Source: JAFLUQ01 sp964537995 (GTDB taxonomy: Bacteria; Bacillota; Clostridia; UMGS1883). From it: DNA of 38,882 nt. Below the pieces are notes generated by a model, which worked only from the letters and a program-made list of their open reading frames with translations, made no database searches and was not told the origin of the DNA. The DNA is taken from positions 1 to 38,882 of the forward strand of contig CAZICW010000011.1 of the NCBI GenBank assembly GCA_964537995.1, read 5' to 3'. Position numbers and translations under genes: made by a program. Positions within the stretch are counted from its first letter, which is position 1, and each line of letters opens with the position of its first letter. Positions 7,591 to 15,900 of the stretch are shown here, one piece after another.

Positions 7591-9130
7591 TTTCCGATCC
7601 TCCGTTGTTTGAATTTGCCGCAGGCCGAGCCAGCACGTCCTTCGCCGCTCCGAGAACAAACATTGCGCCCGCATATACCGCGCCGCATATAAGCAGCGGA
7701 ATTAAAAACGCCGTTTTATTGAGCAGCTCGTTCCCGAACAGCGACGGATTCGGTAAAACAAGCTGCGGAAAAACCGCCTTAACCACGAAAAACGCTACCA
7801 GAGCAAGGCCGCCCGAAAGCAGAACCTTTCCTATTTTGGCAAGCTGCTCGCGGGTCAGAAAGCGCCCGATTACCTTTTCCATGCCCACAGCCACATTCAC
7901 GGCATAAAGCGTGAACAGACCGGTCGTCGTAGCCGCGACAGCGGTTTCGTTTAAAAATCCCGCCTGCGCCGCCCTTGTCAGCAGCGCCTTGACAAGCACC
8001 ACAACAACGGTTCCGCCGAAGGTGCGGCTGTATTTCGAGCCGAGATAAAGCACCTTGTTGAACAGCTCCTGCGCCATATATCCCAGTATTCCCAGCGTAT
8101 ACACCGTAAACATCAGCGCCGTCCGCGCGGTCAGGTCGGGCGTAAACTCGCCTCTCTCGTAAAGCAGGCAAATCAGGTTCTGCCCGAAGCAGCTCACTGT
8201 AAGTACAAAAGGGACAAAGATTGCAAACATGGTCAGAATAATGTACTGTATCAGGCTTCGGACGTAATCGAGATTTCCCTCCTCGTAATTACGGCTTATC
8301 GACGGAAAAACCACGCTGCTCATCGCGACGACAAACACGCTCGCGATCGTTACAAACAGGTTTGATGCGTAGGAAATTGTGGTTGAAGCCCCTTCATTTC
8401 CGCTAACGGCAATTTTATCAAGCAGAAAACAGAATTGGAACATCATGTTCGACACAAAAATGTACAGCGCCTCTCTGTTGCCGCCCATATTGAAAATTTC
8501 CCCGCTGCGGACGAAAAACAGCCTGTATCCCAATTTGTAAAAATTCGGAAGCTGCACCGCAATATGAAGAAACCAGCCGACAGTCGTGACTATGCTGAGC
8601 GTAAAGATGTCGATATTCGGCATAAACAGCGCCGCAATCAGCAGCACATTAAACGGAAGGCTCATTATCGAGGTGATGAAAAACACCTTGTTATTCTGAA
8701 GCACTCCCGAAATTATATACGCCACAACGACAAAAATCAAATCGGGCAGACATACGCGGGTTATTTTTATCGCCAACGGGAAATTTTCCGCGCTCACACC
8801 GGGGACAAGAAGCTTTGTTATCGGTCCGGCAAAAACATACATCAGCGCCGCGGCGGCAAGAAGGATAAGCGTGATCCTGCGGATAAACCTTGCGACAAAT
8901 TCCTTTTGTCTGCCCGCGTTTTCGCTTTTGTTCATATTTTTTATCACAAGCGTCTGCATCGCGGTTCCGATGCCCGTGAAAACCAGATTTACAACCGTGA
9001 AAATTGTCAGATATATATCCGTCAATTCGGTCGCGCCGAAGGTTGACGCAAAAATCAATTCCCTGAAGAAGCCGAGTCCTTTCGCCAGCAATATACCTAT
9101 TACCATAAGTACATATGCCGCTCCGTTCAT
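7580..9130 (-). CDS. murJ: MurJ-type lipid II flippase
   Basis: Polytopic MOP-superfamily protein of 516 residues, about 14 hydrophobic segments, predicted to flip lipid-linked peptidoglycan precursor across the membrane. The N-terminus has the family pattern KGLGFFRELIFASTFGA with the conserved Arg-Glu, followed by DIYLTIF. The ATG at 9130 has GGAGAG upstream. First gene of a seven-gene operon, with a good promoter just upstream. The divergent neighbour is another MOP-family flippase. True MurJ versus another MurJ-like exporter cannot be settled from sequence; position and motif favour MurJ. Confidence 0.88.
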   Translation of the reverse strand: MNGAAYVLMVIGILLAKGLGFFRELIFASTFGATELTDIYLTIFTVVNLVFTGIGTAMQTLVIKNMNKSENAGRQKEFVARFIRRITLILLAAAALMYVFAGPITKLLVPGVSAENFPLAIKITRVCLPDLIFVVVAYIISGVLQNNKVFFITSIMSLPFNVLLIAALFMPNIDIFTLSIVTTVGWFLHIAVQLPNFYKLGYRLFFVRSGEIFNMGGNREALYIFVSNMMFQFCFLLDKIAVSGNEGASTTISYASNLFVTIASVFVVAMSSVVFPSISRNYEEGNLDYVRSLIQYIILTMFAIFVPFVLTVSCFGQNLICLLYERGEFTPDLTARTALMFTVYTLGILGYMAQELFNKVLYLGSKYSRTFGGTVVVVLVKALLTRAAQAGFLNETAVAATTTGLFTLYAVNVAVGMEKVIGRFLTREQLAKIGKVLLSGGLALVAFFVVKAVFPQLVLPNPSLFGNELLNKTAFLIPLLICGAVYAGAMFVLGAAKDVLARPAANSNNGGSENEE

Positions 9131-9170
9131 AAAAATCTCTCCATTCCGCTTCCGATACTTATACGTCTTT

Positions 9171-9199
9171 ATTATACATCACCTTCCTCATTTAGTCAA
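9171..9199 (-). promoter_or_regulatory. sigma-A promoter of the murJ operon
   Basis: Minus strand TTGACT (9194-9199), 17-nt spacer, TATAAT (9171-9176). Five of six and six of six consensus matches. Transcription would start near 9164, giving a leader of about 34 nt before murJ. Confidence 0.88.
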
Positions 9200-9259
9200 T
9201 ATTTTTTTCAAAACAGAGCTTCAAAAGCGCGCGTGAGCTTCCTTCTCCCTCCTCCGCCC

Positions 9260-9288
9260 TTCATAAAACCCTCCGCTTTTCATATAAT
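9260..9288 (+). promoter_or_regulatory. promoter of the SpoVB-like gene (sigma-A or sigma-E type)
   Basis: TTCATA (9260-9265), 17-nt spacer, TATAAT (9283-9288) fits sigma-A. The same bases can be read as a sigma-E-like promoter: a -10 of CATATAAT (9281-9288, seven of eight against CATACAAT) with TCATAAA 13 nt upstream, one nt short of the usual spacing. SpoVB of B. subtilis is made under sigma-E. Confidence 0.6.
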
Positions 9289-9318
9289 GTAAAGAATATG
9301 TTTTCGGGAGAGGCTATA

Positions 9319-10818
9319 ATGGGAAAAAACGCGCACAAAATATTTATAAACACGCTTTTGCTCACGGCGGCGTCGCTTGTAATGAAGGGAGTGGGACTGG
9401 TTTTTCAGATTTATCTCGCCGACAGAATCGGCGCTTCGTCGCTGGGAGTCTACTCTCTCATAATGTCGGTCTACACGATGTTCGTGACAATCGGCAGCGG
9501 GGGAATACGCTTCGCCGTAACACGGCTTACCGCGGCTGCGGCGGCTGAGGGAGGATCCGTGCGCGGAACCGTCGGCGCGGCACTTGTTTACGCGCTTATG
9601 TTCGCCTCGGCAAGCGCGCTTTGCCTGTTCTTTTCGGCAGACTTTATCGGGGAGCGCTGGATTGGCGCGGAGGGCTGCGCTTCGGCGCTTAAAATACTTT
9701 CCGTCAGTATTCCGTTTATTTCGCTGACGGCGGTTTTCGGCGGCTATTTTACGGGCGTGGAAAGGATTGTGCGCTCCGTCGCCGTGGATATAGGCGAGCA
9801 GCTTAGCCGCATTTTCGTCACAATCGCCCTGTTTTCCGTCATTACCGAGGACAGACTGCCGTACATCTGCGCAGTACTTGCAATTGCGGCTCTGTTTGGT
9901 GAAATTGTGAACGGGACTGTGCATACGGTTCTTTATTTAATCGATGTGCGCCGCTTTCCGAGGCTGCCCTCAAAGGGCGGCTTTTCGCGCAAAATTCTGA
10001 CGACGGCGCTGCCGATAGCGGTAAGCGCATACCTGCGCACGGGGCTCAGCTCACTCGGGCATATTTTGATACCGCGAGGACTTCGGGCGGCGGGTTCGGG
10101 CTTCGACAGCGCGTTCGCCACATACGGCGCCATCCACGCCATGGCGTTTCCGGTGCTGCTGTTTCCGTCGGCTCTGCTGACCGCCTTGGCGGAGCTGATA
10201 ATTCCCCGCCTGACGGCGGCGCAATCGGAAGGCAATCAAAAAGGCATAAATTATATGACCTCCCGCGTTATAAAAATCGGTCTTATGTTTTCGGCGTTGA
10301 CGGCGGCGGTTATGTTTTTTTCGGGCGGAGCCTTGGGCGAGGCTATATACAAAAGCAGCGAGGTCGGGCTTTACATGAAATATTTCGCGCCGCTTATTCC
10401 CGTAATGTACTGCGACATGGTGACGGACGGCTGTCTTAAGGGCTTGGGGCAGCACATGAAGGCGATGTACATAAACATTGCCGAAGCGACATTAAATGTC
10501 ACGCTGCTGTATTTCCTGATTCCGCGCTGCGCAATTCTCGGATACGGCATAAGCATATACGTGTGCGAATGCTTCAATTTTGCTTTGAGCTTCGGACGGC
10601 TCTTACGCGTGGCAAAGGTAAGCGTAAGTCCCGCGGATTTTGCAAAAATCGCGCTTTCGGCAATACTTGCCGCCGGCGGCGTCGGCGCTGTCTCTCTCGG
10701 GCCGGCGACGGCCGTTATCCTTACGGCAGTCGCGTATGCTCCGCTGCTGTACATATTCGGCGCGTTTCCGAAAAGCGACGTTTTGTGGCTTCGCGGAATT
10801 ATTCGCCGCGGCACTTGA
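9319..10818 (+). CDS. SpoVB-like MOP-family flippase
   Basis: Polytopic membrane protein of 499 residues in the MATE/polysaccharide transporter superfamily, with about 14 hydrophobic helices. It resembles stage V sporulation protein B and related lipid-linked precursor flippases: N-terminal KIFINTLLLTAASLVMKGVG pattern, then YLADRIGASSLGVYSL. In B. subtilis SpoVB acts in cortex peptidoglycan synthesis. The start at 9319 is preferred over the in-frame ATG at 9298 because GGGAGAGG lies 5 nt upstream. It is divergent from murJ. A sporulation role is inferred; ordinary vegetative export is the alternative. Confidence 0.85.
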   Translation: MGKNAHKIFINTLLLTAASLVMKGVGLVFQIYLADRIGASSLGVYSLIMSVYTMFVTIGSGGIRFAVTRLTAAAAAEGGSVRGTVGAALVYALMFASASALCLFFSADFIGERWIGAEGCASALKILSVSIPFISLTAVFGGYFTGVERIVRSVAVDIGEQLSRIFVTIALFSVITEDRLPYICAVLAIAALFGEIVNGTVHTVLYLIDVRRFPRLPSKGGFSRKILTTALPIAVSAYLRTGLSSLGHILIPRGLRAAGSGFDSAFATYGAIHAMAFPVLLFPSALLTALAELIIPRLTAAQSEGNQKGINYMTSRVIKIGLMFSALTAAVMFFSGGALGEAIYKSSEVGLYMKYFAPLIPVMYCDMVTDGCLKGLGQHMKAMYINIAEATLNVTLLYFLIPRCAILGYGISIYVCECFNFALSFGRLLRVAKVSVSPADFAKIALSAILAAGGVGAVSLGPATAVILTAVAYAPLLYIFGAFPKSDVLWLRGIIRRGT

Positions 10819-10843
10819 CAAGATAAATTTTTTGAGATAAAAT
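10815..10843 (+). promoter_or_regulatory. sigma-A promoter of mrp
   Basis: TTGACA (10815-10820, perfect), 17-nt spacer, TAAAAT (10838-10843, five of six). The -35 contains the stop codon of the SpoVB-like gene, so the two genes have separable transcription. Start expected near 10850. Confidence 0.8.
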
Positions 10844-10852
10844 GAAATCAAA

Positions 10853-10939
10853 GGAAGCGTCGGGCAATTTGCGTCCGCGGTTCGCCCGTCGGAGATTAAT
10901 TTCCCCGCCAAAGGGCATTTTGGGATTATCCGCGCTTCC
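10853..10939 (+). ncRNA. candidate structured leader RNA of mrp
   Basis: GGAAGCG (10853-10859) pairs with CGCTTCC (10933-10939), closing a loop that contains three smaller possible hairpins: CGGGC (10861-10865)/GCCCG (10884-10888), GGAGA/TTTCC (about 10891-10904) and CCAAA/TTTGG (about 10908-10923). It starts at the predicted transcription start and ends about 10 nt before the AAAGGA ribosome site. I do not recognise a known riboswitch class; folding is by eye. Confidence 0.4.
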
Positions 10940-10965
10940 AAATCAAAGCAAAGGAAATGATATGC

Positions 10966-11781
10966 ATGAGTGAATGTTCGCATGACTGCTCCTCCTGCGG
11001 CGAAAGCTGCGCCGAGCGCAATACCGAGAGCCTGCTTGAAAAGCCGCACGAGCTTTCGGATATAAAAAAGGTTATTGCCGTTGTAAGCGGAAAGGGCGGC
11101 GTCGGCAAATCCTCGGTAACCGCCATGCTTGCCTCGCTCGCGGCAAAAAAAGGCTATAAAACCGCCGTGCTGGACGCAGATATAACGGGGCCGTCCATTC
11201 CGAAAATTTTCGGCGTGACGAAAAAGGCCGAGGGCGACAATTTCGGCATATATCCCGTAAAATCAAAGGGCGGAATCGGTCTTATGTCGCTGAACCTTCT
11301 GATTGACGACGAAACCAAGCCCGTAATTTGGCGCGGGCCGGTGATTGCCGGAGCGGTGCGCCAGTTCTGGACGGACGTAATTTGGGGCGATGTGGACTAT
11401 ATGTTTGTGGATATGCCGCCCGGCACGGGCGATGTTCCGCTGACGGTGTTCCAGTCGCTGCCTGTGGACGGCATAGTTGTTGTTTCTTCCCCTCAGGAGC
11501 TGGTTTCCATGATAGTGGAAAAAGCCGTAAATATGGCGGATATAATGAATATCCCGATTCTCGCCATGGTGGAAAACTACGCTTATTTCAAATGCCCCGA
11601 CTGCGGCAGCGAACACAGCGTATTCGGAGTAAGCCATGCCGCGGAAATCGCCGCGGCGCATGGAATCAACGCCTTTGCAAGGCTTCCGATCGACCCCGCT
11701 TTCGCGGCTCTCTGCGACAGCGGCAGAGTTGAGGAAAGCGACGTCTCCGCGCTGGAAAATATTTTCGAAGCGATAAAATAG
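10966..11781 (+). CDS. Mrp/NBP35-type Fe-S cluster carrier ATPase
   Basis: Cytosolic P-loop ATPase of 271 residues that in this family binds and transfers iron-sulfur clusters to target proteins. It shows the deviant Walker A SGKGGVGKSS (41-50), DADITGPSIP after it, the DMPPGTGD switch, and the cluster-binding CPDC pair (Cys210, Cys213). The N-terminus is itself cysteine-rich (Cys4, 8, 11, 15), an NBP35-like feature that may hold a second cluster. The start at 10966 is preferred to the in-frame ATG at 10957, since AAAGGA ends at 10955 with normal spacing only for the later one. It has its own promoter and terminator, so it is monocistronic. Confidence 0.93.
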   Translation: MSECSHDCSSCGESCAERNTESLLEKPHELSDIKKVIAVVSGKGGVGKSSVTAMLASLAAKKGYKTAVLDADITGPSIPKIFGVTKKAEGDNFGIYPVKSKGGIGLMSLNLLIDDETKPVIWRGPVIAGAVRQFWTDVIWGDVDYMFVDMPPGTGDVPLTVFQSLPVDGIVVVSSPQELVSMIVEKAVNMADIMNIPILAMVENYAYFKCPDCGSEHSVFGVSHAAEIAAAHGINAFARLPIDPAFAALCDSGRVEESDVSALENIFEAIK

Positions 11782-11793
11782 CGGCACAATCAT

Positions 11794-11827
11794 CGGGGGA
11801 AGCTCGAACGGCTTCCTCCGGTTTTAT
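11794..11827 (+). terminator. intrinsic terminator of mrp
   Basis: CGGGGGAAGC (11794-11803) pairs with GCTTCCTCCG (11811-11820) over 10 bp with one G-U, loop of 7 nt, followed by GTTTTATT. It starts 12 nt after the stop codon. Confidence 0.85.
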
Positions 11828-11959
11828 TGATGGCGAGCTTCTTTGTTTTTTGCTTTGGATTTTTTCATAATTAAATTGATGTATAAGCGGCAACGGTTAA
11901 ATGTCGGCGGCACGATGCATAATAATATTGCCTACAGGTCAATTTTTTTCAAAAAGCAC

Positions 11960-11988
11960 TTGATTTTTTCAGAGTTTTGTGATATAAG
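11960..11988 (+). promoter_or_regulatory. sigma-A promoter of tig-clpP-clpX
   Basis: TTGATT (11960-11965), 17-nt spacer, TATAAG (11983-11988). The leader would be about 32 nt. The rest of the 11828-11959 gap shows nothing I can name; no CtsR or HrcA-type operator is evident. Confidence 0.75.
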
Positions 11989-12026
11989 TATACTTTGATT
12001 GATGTAAACAATAGGAGGATTTAACC

Positions 12027-13319
12027 ATGAAGGTATTAAAGGTTGAACGGCAGGAAGACAAAAAAATGCGGCTTGAAATCGAAATCGACGCGGACGTTTT
12101 CAAGGACTGCGTACAGAAAAGCTATAGAAAAAACGTTAAGAACATGACCATGCCCGGTTTTCGCAAAGGTCGTGTTCCCAAGCAAATAATCGAAAAATTT
12201 TACGGCGAGAGCGCGTTCTATGACGACGCAATCAATTTTTGTATTCCCGACGCCTATGACAGCGCGGTAGAGGAAAGCGGAATCGAGCCGGTTGAAATGC
12301 CCAAGATTGACCTTGTGTCGATAAAGGAGGGCGAGCCGCTTGTGTTCACGGCAACCGTCACCGTGCGTCCCGAGGTAACTCTCGGCGAATACAAGGGCGT
12401 TGAAGCCGTTAAGCCCGTCGTTGTGGTTTCCGAAGAGGAGGTCAACGACGAAATCGCGAAAATGCGCGACAATGCCGCCAGCATCGAAACAATAGAAGAG
12501 GGCGCGGCTCAAAAGGGCGACACGCTCACCTTCGACTTTGACGGCAGCATCGACGGCGTTCCCTTCGAGGGCGGAAAGGCCGAAAATTTTGAGCTGGAGC
12601 TTGGCAGCGGACAGTTCATCCCCGGCTTCGAGGATCAGCTTATAGGAGCGGAAATCGGTTCCGAAACAGACGTAAGCGTTACCTTCCCCGAGGATTACCA
12701 CGCCAAGGAGCTTGCCGGCAAGCCCGCTCTGTTCAAGTGCAAAATCCACAAGGCGGCGCGGAAAAATCTTCCCGAGCTTGACGACGAATTCGCAAAGGAC
12801 GTCAGTGAGTTCGACACCCTTGAAGAGCTTAAAAAGAATACGGCCGAAAATCTTGCGAAGGCAAAGGAACACGAGGCGGAACACAGATATGAGGACGCCG
12901 TTGTCGAAGCCGTTGTCGCCAACGCTTCGGTTGACGTTCCCGACTGCATGGTTGACAGTCAGTGCGACAAACAGGTGCAGGATATGGCGTACCGTCTGCA
13001 AAATCAGGGGCTTACAATGGAAAATTACCTCAAATATACGGGGCTTACTCTTGAAAACATAAAGGAACAAATGAAGGAAAGCGCGGCGGCGAACGTCAAA
13101 ACCTCTCTTGTGCTTGACGCCGTAAGAAAGGCCGAAGGCATTGAGGCGACGGACGAGGACGTTGAGGCCGAATACGCCAAAATGGCCGAAATGTATAAAA
13201 TGGATGTTGAAAAGGTCAAGGAAATCATGGGCAAAAACGAAGAAGCTCTCAAGAACGACCTGATTGTGACAAAAACCGTGAAATTCCTTGTTGATAACGC
13301 TTCTATGAAGCAGGAATAA
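12027..13319 (+). CDS. tig: trigger factor
   Basis: Ribosome-associated chaperone and peptidyl-prolyl isomerase that shields nascent chains at the exit tunnel. The 430 residues match family length. The ribosome-docking signature GFRKGRVP is at 44-51, an FKBP-type domain follows at about 150-245 (GDTLTFDFDGSIDG, then GSGQFIPGFEDQL), and the remainder is the helical chaperone domain. AGGAGG at 12013-12018 supports the ATG. The next gene, clpP, starts 23 nt downstream, the usual tig-clpP-clpX arrangement linking folding and degradation. Confidence 0.97.
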   Translation: MKVLKVERQEDKKMRLEIEIDADVFKDCVQKSYRKNVKNMTMPGFRKGRVPKQIIEKFYGESAFYDDAINFCIPDAYDSAVEESGIEPVEMPKIDLVSIKEGEPLVFTATVTVRPEVTLGEYKGVEAVKPVVVVSEEEVNDEIAKMRDNAASIETIEEGAAQKGDTLTFDFDGSIDGVPFEGGKAENFELELGSGQFIPGFEDQLIGAEIGSETDVSVTFPEDYHAKELAGKPALFKCKIHKAARKNLPELDDEFAKDVSEFDTLEELKKNTAENLAKAKEHEAEHRYEDAVVEAVVANASVDVPDCMVDSQCDKQVQDMAYRLQNQGLTMENYLKYTGLTLENIKEQMKESAAANVKTSLVLDAVRKAEGIEATDEDVEAEYAKMAEMYKMDVEKVKEIMGKNEEALKNDLIVTKTVKFLVDNASMKQE

Positions 13320-13342
13320 AAATTTTTTGGGAGGAATAATCT

Positions 13343-13933
13343 ATGGCATTGGTTCCCTATGTAATCGAACAAACCGGACAGGGTGAGCGCAGCTACGACA
13401 TCTATTCCCGGCTGCTTAAGGACAGAATAATCTTTCTCAGTGAGGATGTAAACGACACAACCGCCAGTCTCATCGTCGCGCAGCTTCTTTTTCTTGAAAG
13501 CGAGGATCCGGATAAGGATATTATGTTCTATATCAACAGTCCCGGCGGAAGCATAACATCCGGCATGGCAATTTACGACACAATGCAATACATCAAATGC
13601 GATGTTTCCACAATCTGCGTCGGCATGGCGGCAAGCATGGGAGCTTTCCTTCTGTGCAGCGGAACCAAGGGCAAGAGGCTTGCGCTGCCCAACAGCGAAA
13701 TCATGATTCACCAGCCCCTTATTTCCGGCGGCGGGCTGAGCGGACAGGCGACGGATATAAAAATCTACACTGATCATCTTATCCGTACAAAGCGGAAGAT
13801 GAACGAAATTTTTGCCGAACGCACGGGCAAGTCCTATGAAACCATTTGCGCCGACACCGAAAGAGATAATTTCATGACGGCGGCCGAGGCTCTCAGCTAC
13901 GGTTTGATAGATAAGGTTATCGAGAGGAAGTAA
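13343..13933 (+). CDS. clpP: ATP-dependent Clp protease proteolytic subunit
   Basis: Serine peptidase forming the tetradecameric degradation chamber that works with ClpX. The 196-residue protein has the complete triad: Ser98 in GMAASMGA, His123 in MIHQPL and Asp171 in ADTERDNF. The oxyanion-hole stretch NSPGGS is at 65-70. The start has GGGAGG upstream. No propeptide of note is present. It is followed by clpX after 25 nt, so enzyme and unfoldase are co-made. Confidence 0.98.
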   Translation: MALVPYVIEQTGQGERSYDIYSRLLKDRIIFLSEDVNDTTASLIVAQLLFLESEDPDKDIMFYINSPGGSITSGMAIYDTMQYIKCDVSTICVGMAASMGAFLLCSGTKGKRLALPNSEIMIHQPLISGGGLSGQATDIKIYTDHLIRTKRKMNEIFAERTGKSYETICADTERDNFMTAAEALSYGLIDKVIERK

Positions 13934-13958
13934 ATGCTCCGAAAGGAATGGTATTATA

Positions 13959-15239
13959 ATGGCATTTAACCACGACGACCGCGAGATTTTCTGCTCATTT
14001 TGCGGCAGACCGAAGTCACAGATAGGCAACCGCCAGATTGTGGCGGGAATAAACGCATATATCTGCGAGGACTGTGTACGCGCCTGCTACGACATAGTTC
14101 TTGACGGGTTAGACAATATGGACGAAAGAAGCGACGGCGAAAGCCTTCCGACGGTTGACGGAGTTCCCTCTCCCGCTGAAATAAAGGAAATTCTCGACGA
14201 CTATGTTATCGGTCAGGATGATGCAAAGCGCAGCCTTGCGGTTGCGGTGTACAATCACTATAAGCGCATAAACGCCGACAAAGAAAGCTCGGACGCCGAC
14301 GACGATGTTGAAATTCAGAAAAGCAACATTCTCATGCTGGGGCCCACAGGCTGCGGCAAGACCTATCTTGCTCAGACCTTGGCAAGAATACTTCAGGTTC
14401 CCTTTGCCATTGCCGACGCCACCAGCCTTACCGAGGCGGGCTATGTCGGCGAGGATGTGGAAAATATTTTGCTTAAGCTCATTCAGGCGGCGGACTACGA
14501 TCTGACCCTTGCCGAGCGCGGAATAATTTATATTGACGAAATCGACAAAATAACCAAAAAGGGCGAGAATGTGTCCATCACAAGAGACGTCAGCGGAGAG
14601 GGCGTGCAGCAGGCTCTGCTGAAAATTCTCGAAGGCACGGTTGCGTCGGTTCCTCCTCAGGGCGGACGCAAGCACCCTCATCAGGAATTTTATCAAATCG
14701 ACACCACAAATATTCTGTTCATCTGCGGAGGCGCGTTTGACGGGCTTGAAAAAATAATTCACAAGCGCACGGGCAAGCAGGGAATCGGCTTCGGCGCCGA
14801 AATAGAAAGCAAAGCCGAAAAGGATACCGGCGAGCTTTTCGCAAAGGCGGAGCCTCAGGATTTTGTTAAATACGGTCTGATTCCCGAATTTGTCGGGCGG
14901 GTTCCCGTTGTGGTTTCTCTGGAATCGCTGAACGAGGACGCGCTGAAGCAGATTCTCACCAAACCGAAAAATGCGCTTGTCCGTCAGTACAAGAAGCTGT
15001 TCGCCATTGACGGGGTTGACTTTGAAATTACCGAGGACGCGCTTGACTTTATCGCGAAAAAAGCCATTGAGCGCGAAACCGGCGCGCGCGGTCTGCGCGC
15101 CATAATGGAAAAGTCCCTCAACGACGCGATGTTTGATATTCCGTCCGACAAGAGCATTGTCAAGGTTATTTTCAACAAAGAGAGCTTTGACGGCGGCAAG
15201 CCCGTCTTTATCCATGCCGAATTGCCGGAGGTAATATGA
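13959..15239 (+). CDS. clpX: ClpX, ATPase subunit of Clp protease
   Basis: AAA+ unfoldase that recognises and threads substrates into ClpP. In 426 residues one sees the N-terminal zinc domain (Cys12, 15, 36, 39), Walker A GPTGCGKT (128-135), the pore loop GYVGED, Walker B IIYIDEIDK, and the IGF tripeptide for ClpP docking in GKQGIGFG. Sensor and lid elements (RETGARGLRAIME) follow. The ribosome site is AAAGGA about 12 nt before ATG. The transcript ends at the strong hairpin at 15290-15329. Confidence 0.98.
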   Translation: MAFNHDDREIFCSFCGRPKSQIGNRQIVAGINAYICEDCVRACYDIVLDGLDNMDERSDGESLPTVDGVPSPAEIKEILDDYVIGQDDAKRSLAVAVYNHYKRINADKESSDADDDVEIQKSNILMLGPTGCGKTYLAQTLARILQVPFAIADATSLTEAGYVGEDVENILLKLIQAADYDLTLAERGIIYIDEIDKITKKGENVSITRDVSGEGVQQALLKILEGTVASVPPQGGRKHPHQEFYQIDTTNILFICGGAFDGLEKIIHKRTGKQGIGFGAEIESKAEKDTGELFAKAEPQDFVKYGLIPEFVGRVPVVVSLESLNEDALKQILTKPKNALVRQYKKLFAIDGVDFEITEDALDFIAKKAIERETGARGLRAIMEKSLNDAMFDIPSDKSIVKVIFNKESFDGGKPVFIHAELPEVI

Positions 15240-15289
15240 CGCTTGCTCCGCTCGGCGTAAATTAACAGACGCTTTTCCTGTAAAAATCG

Positions 15290-15334
15290 GGGCTGCGGCA
15301 AACGGTGCAAAAGCCGATTGCCGCAGCCCTTTTT
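15290..15334. terminator. terminator between clpX and the ferritin-like gene
   Basis: GGGCTGCGGCAA (15290-15301) and TTGCCGCAGCCC (15318-15329) form a perfect 12-bp stem with a 16-nt loop, followed by TTTTTG. An A-run precedes it, so it can serve both converging transcripts. It ends 6 nt before the stop codon of the minus-strand gene. Confidence 0.9.
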
Positions 15335-15339
15335 GATTT

Positions 15340-15774
15340 TCACAGATATTCCCTGACGTCAGCGGCGAGCTTCTCCTCAACGCCGACAAGCCTTTTGGCT
15401 ATATCCTTGCTGTCTTCGTCGGCAGCCTTATACTTATTCATATACTTGCTCAGCGACTTGACGCCCATATTGCAGCCGTCGGTCACAAAATCGGCGACCG
15501 CGCTGTCGCCGCCGTTCAGCGAAAGCACAACATTGGTTCTGAACCACGACATTCCCTTTGCCATAGGATTCGGTTCCTTGACAGAATCGTGATAGCGGTT
15601 TAGAAGCTTGTGAATTTCGCTGCCGAGAGTTTGATGCTCCTCCATATATTTCGACAGCCGATCCCTGAGCTTGCCGCTCTGAACCTTATCCAAAACCTCG
15701 CCGATTGACGTTGAGCCCATTTTTACCCCCGCGCCGCATTCCTTCAGCAGTTCTATTGTATCGCTTTCAACCAT
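15340..15774 (-). CDS. ferritin-like helical protein of unknown function
   Basis: Predicted soluble, almost entirely helical protein of 144 residues. The spacing of helices and acidic/histidine pairs (for example MEEHQTLGSEIHKLL near 38-52 and VEEKLAADVREYL at the end) resembles ferritin-like four-helix bundles of the DUF2383 kind; metal binding is not established. The start at 15774 is chosen because AAGGGGGA precedes it by a normal distance; an in-frame extension to 15867 has no site and would overlap the opposing promoter. It is divergent from the DUF1538 transporter, sharing a 126-nt control region. A link to that gene pair is only suggested by position. Confidence 0.7.
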   Translation of the reverse strand: MVESDTIELLKECGAGVKMGSTSIGEVLDKVQSGKLRDRLSKYMEEHQTLGSEIHKLLNRYHDSVKEPNPMAKGMSWFRTNVVLSLNGGDSAVADFVTDGCNMGVKSLSKYMNKYKAADEDSKDIAKRLVGVEEKLAADVREYL

Positions 15775-15838
15775 AAAAAGTCCCCCTTTTCGTTTTTCGT
15801 ATTTTTCCACGCCGCTCGGAAAATATTCATGCGAAGGA

Positions 15839-15868
15839 TTGACATAATCCGCCGCAGTATGATACAAT
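15839..15868 (+). promoter_or_regulatory. sigma-A promoter of the DUF1538-PII operon
   Basis: TTGACA (15839-15844, perfect), 18-nt spacer, TACAAT (15863-15868, five of six). The transcript start would be near 15875, giving a leader of about 26 nt. I find no convincing promoter for the divergent gene in the same gap. Confidence 0.82.
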
Positions 15869-15900
15869 AAATGTATATCGTAACGAACCGAGGTGAACGT

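Noticed and set aside
9298..9318. Upstream in-frame ATG of the SpoVB-like gene
   Set aside because: It lacks a ribosome site, and GGGAGAGG lies between it and the ATG at 9319.
10871..10895. GCGGTTCGCCCG segment resembling a tRNA T-arm (GGTTCG)
   Set aside because: No acceptor stem, D-arm or anticodon arm can be formed around it; it fits better as part of the mrp leader.
14109..15389. Long open frame of 426 codons antisense to clpX
   Set aside because: The opposite frame encodes a textbook ClpX with all motifs. The antisense frame has no ribosome site and a composition that follows from third-position GC bias; the same reasoning removes similar frames opposite tig (12036-13070) and the DMT gene (30423-31610).
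15775..15838. TGAATA followed at 18 nt by AAATACGA on the minus strand, resembling a sigma-G promoter before the ferritin-like gene
   Set aside because: The -10 matches only about half of CATACTA, so I do not call it.
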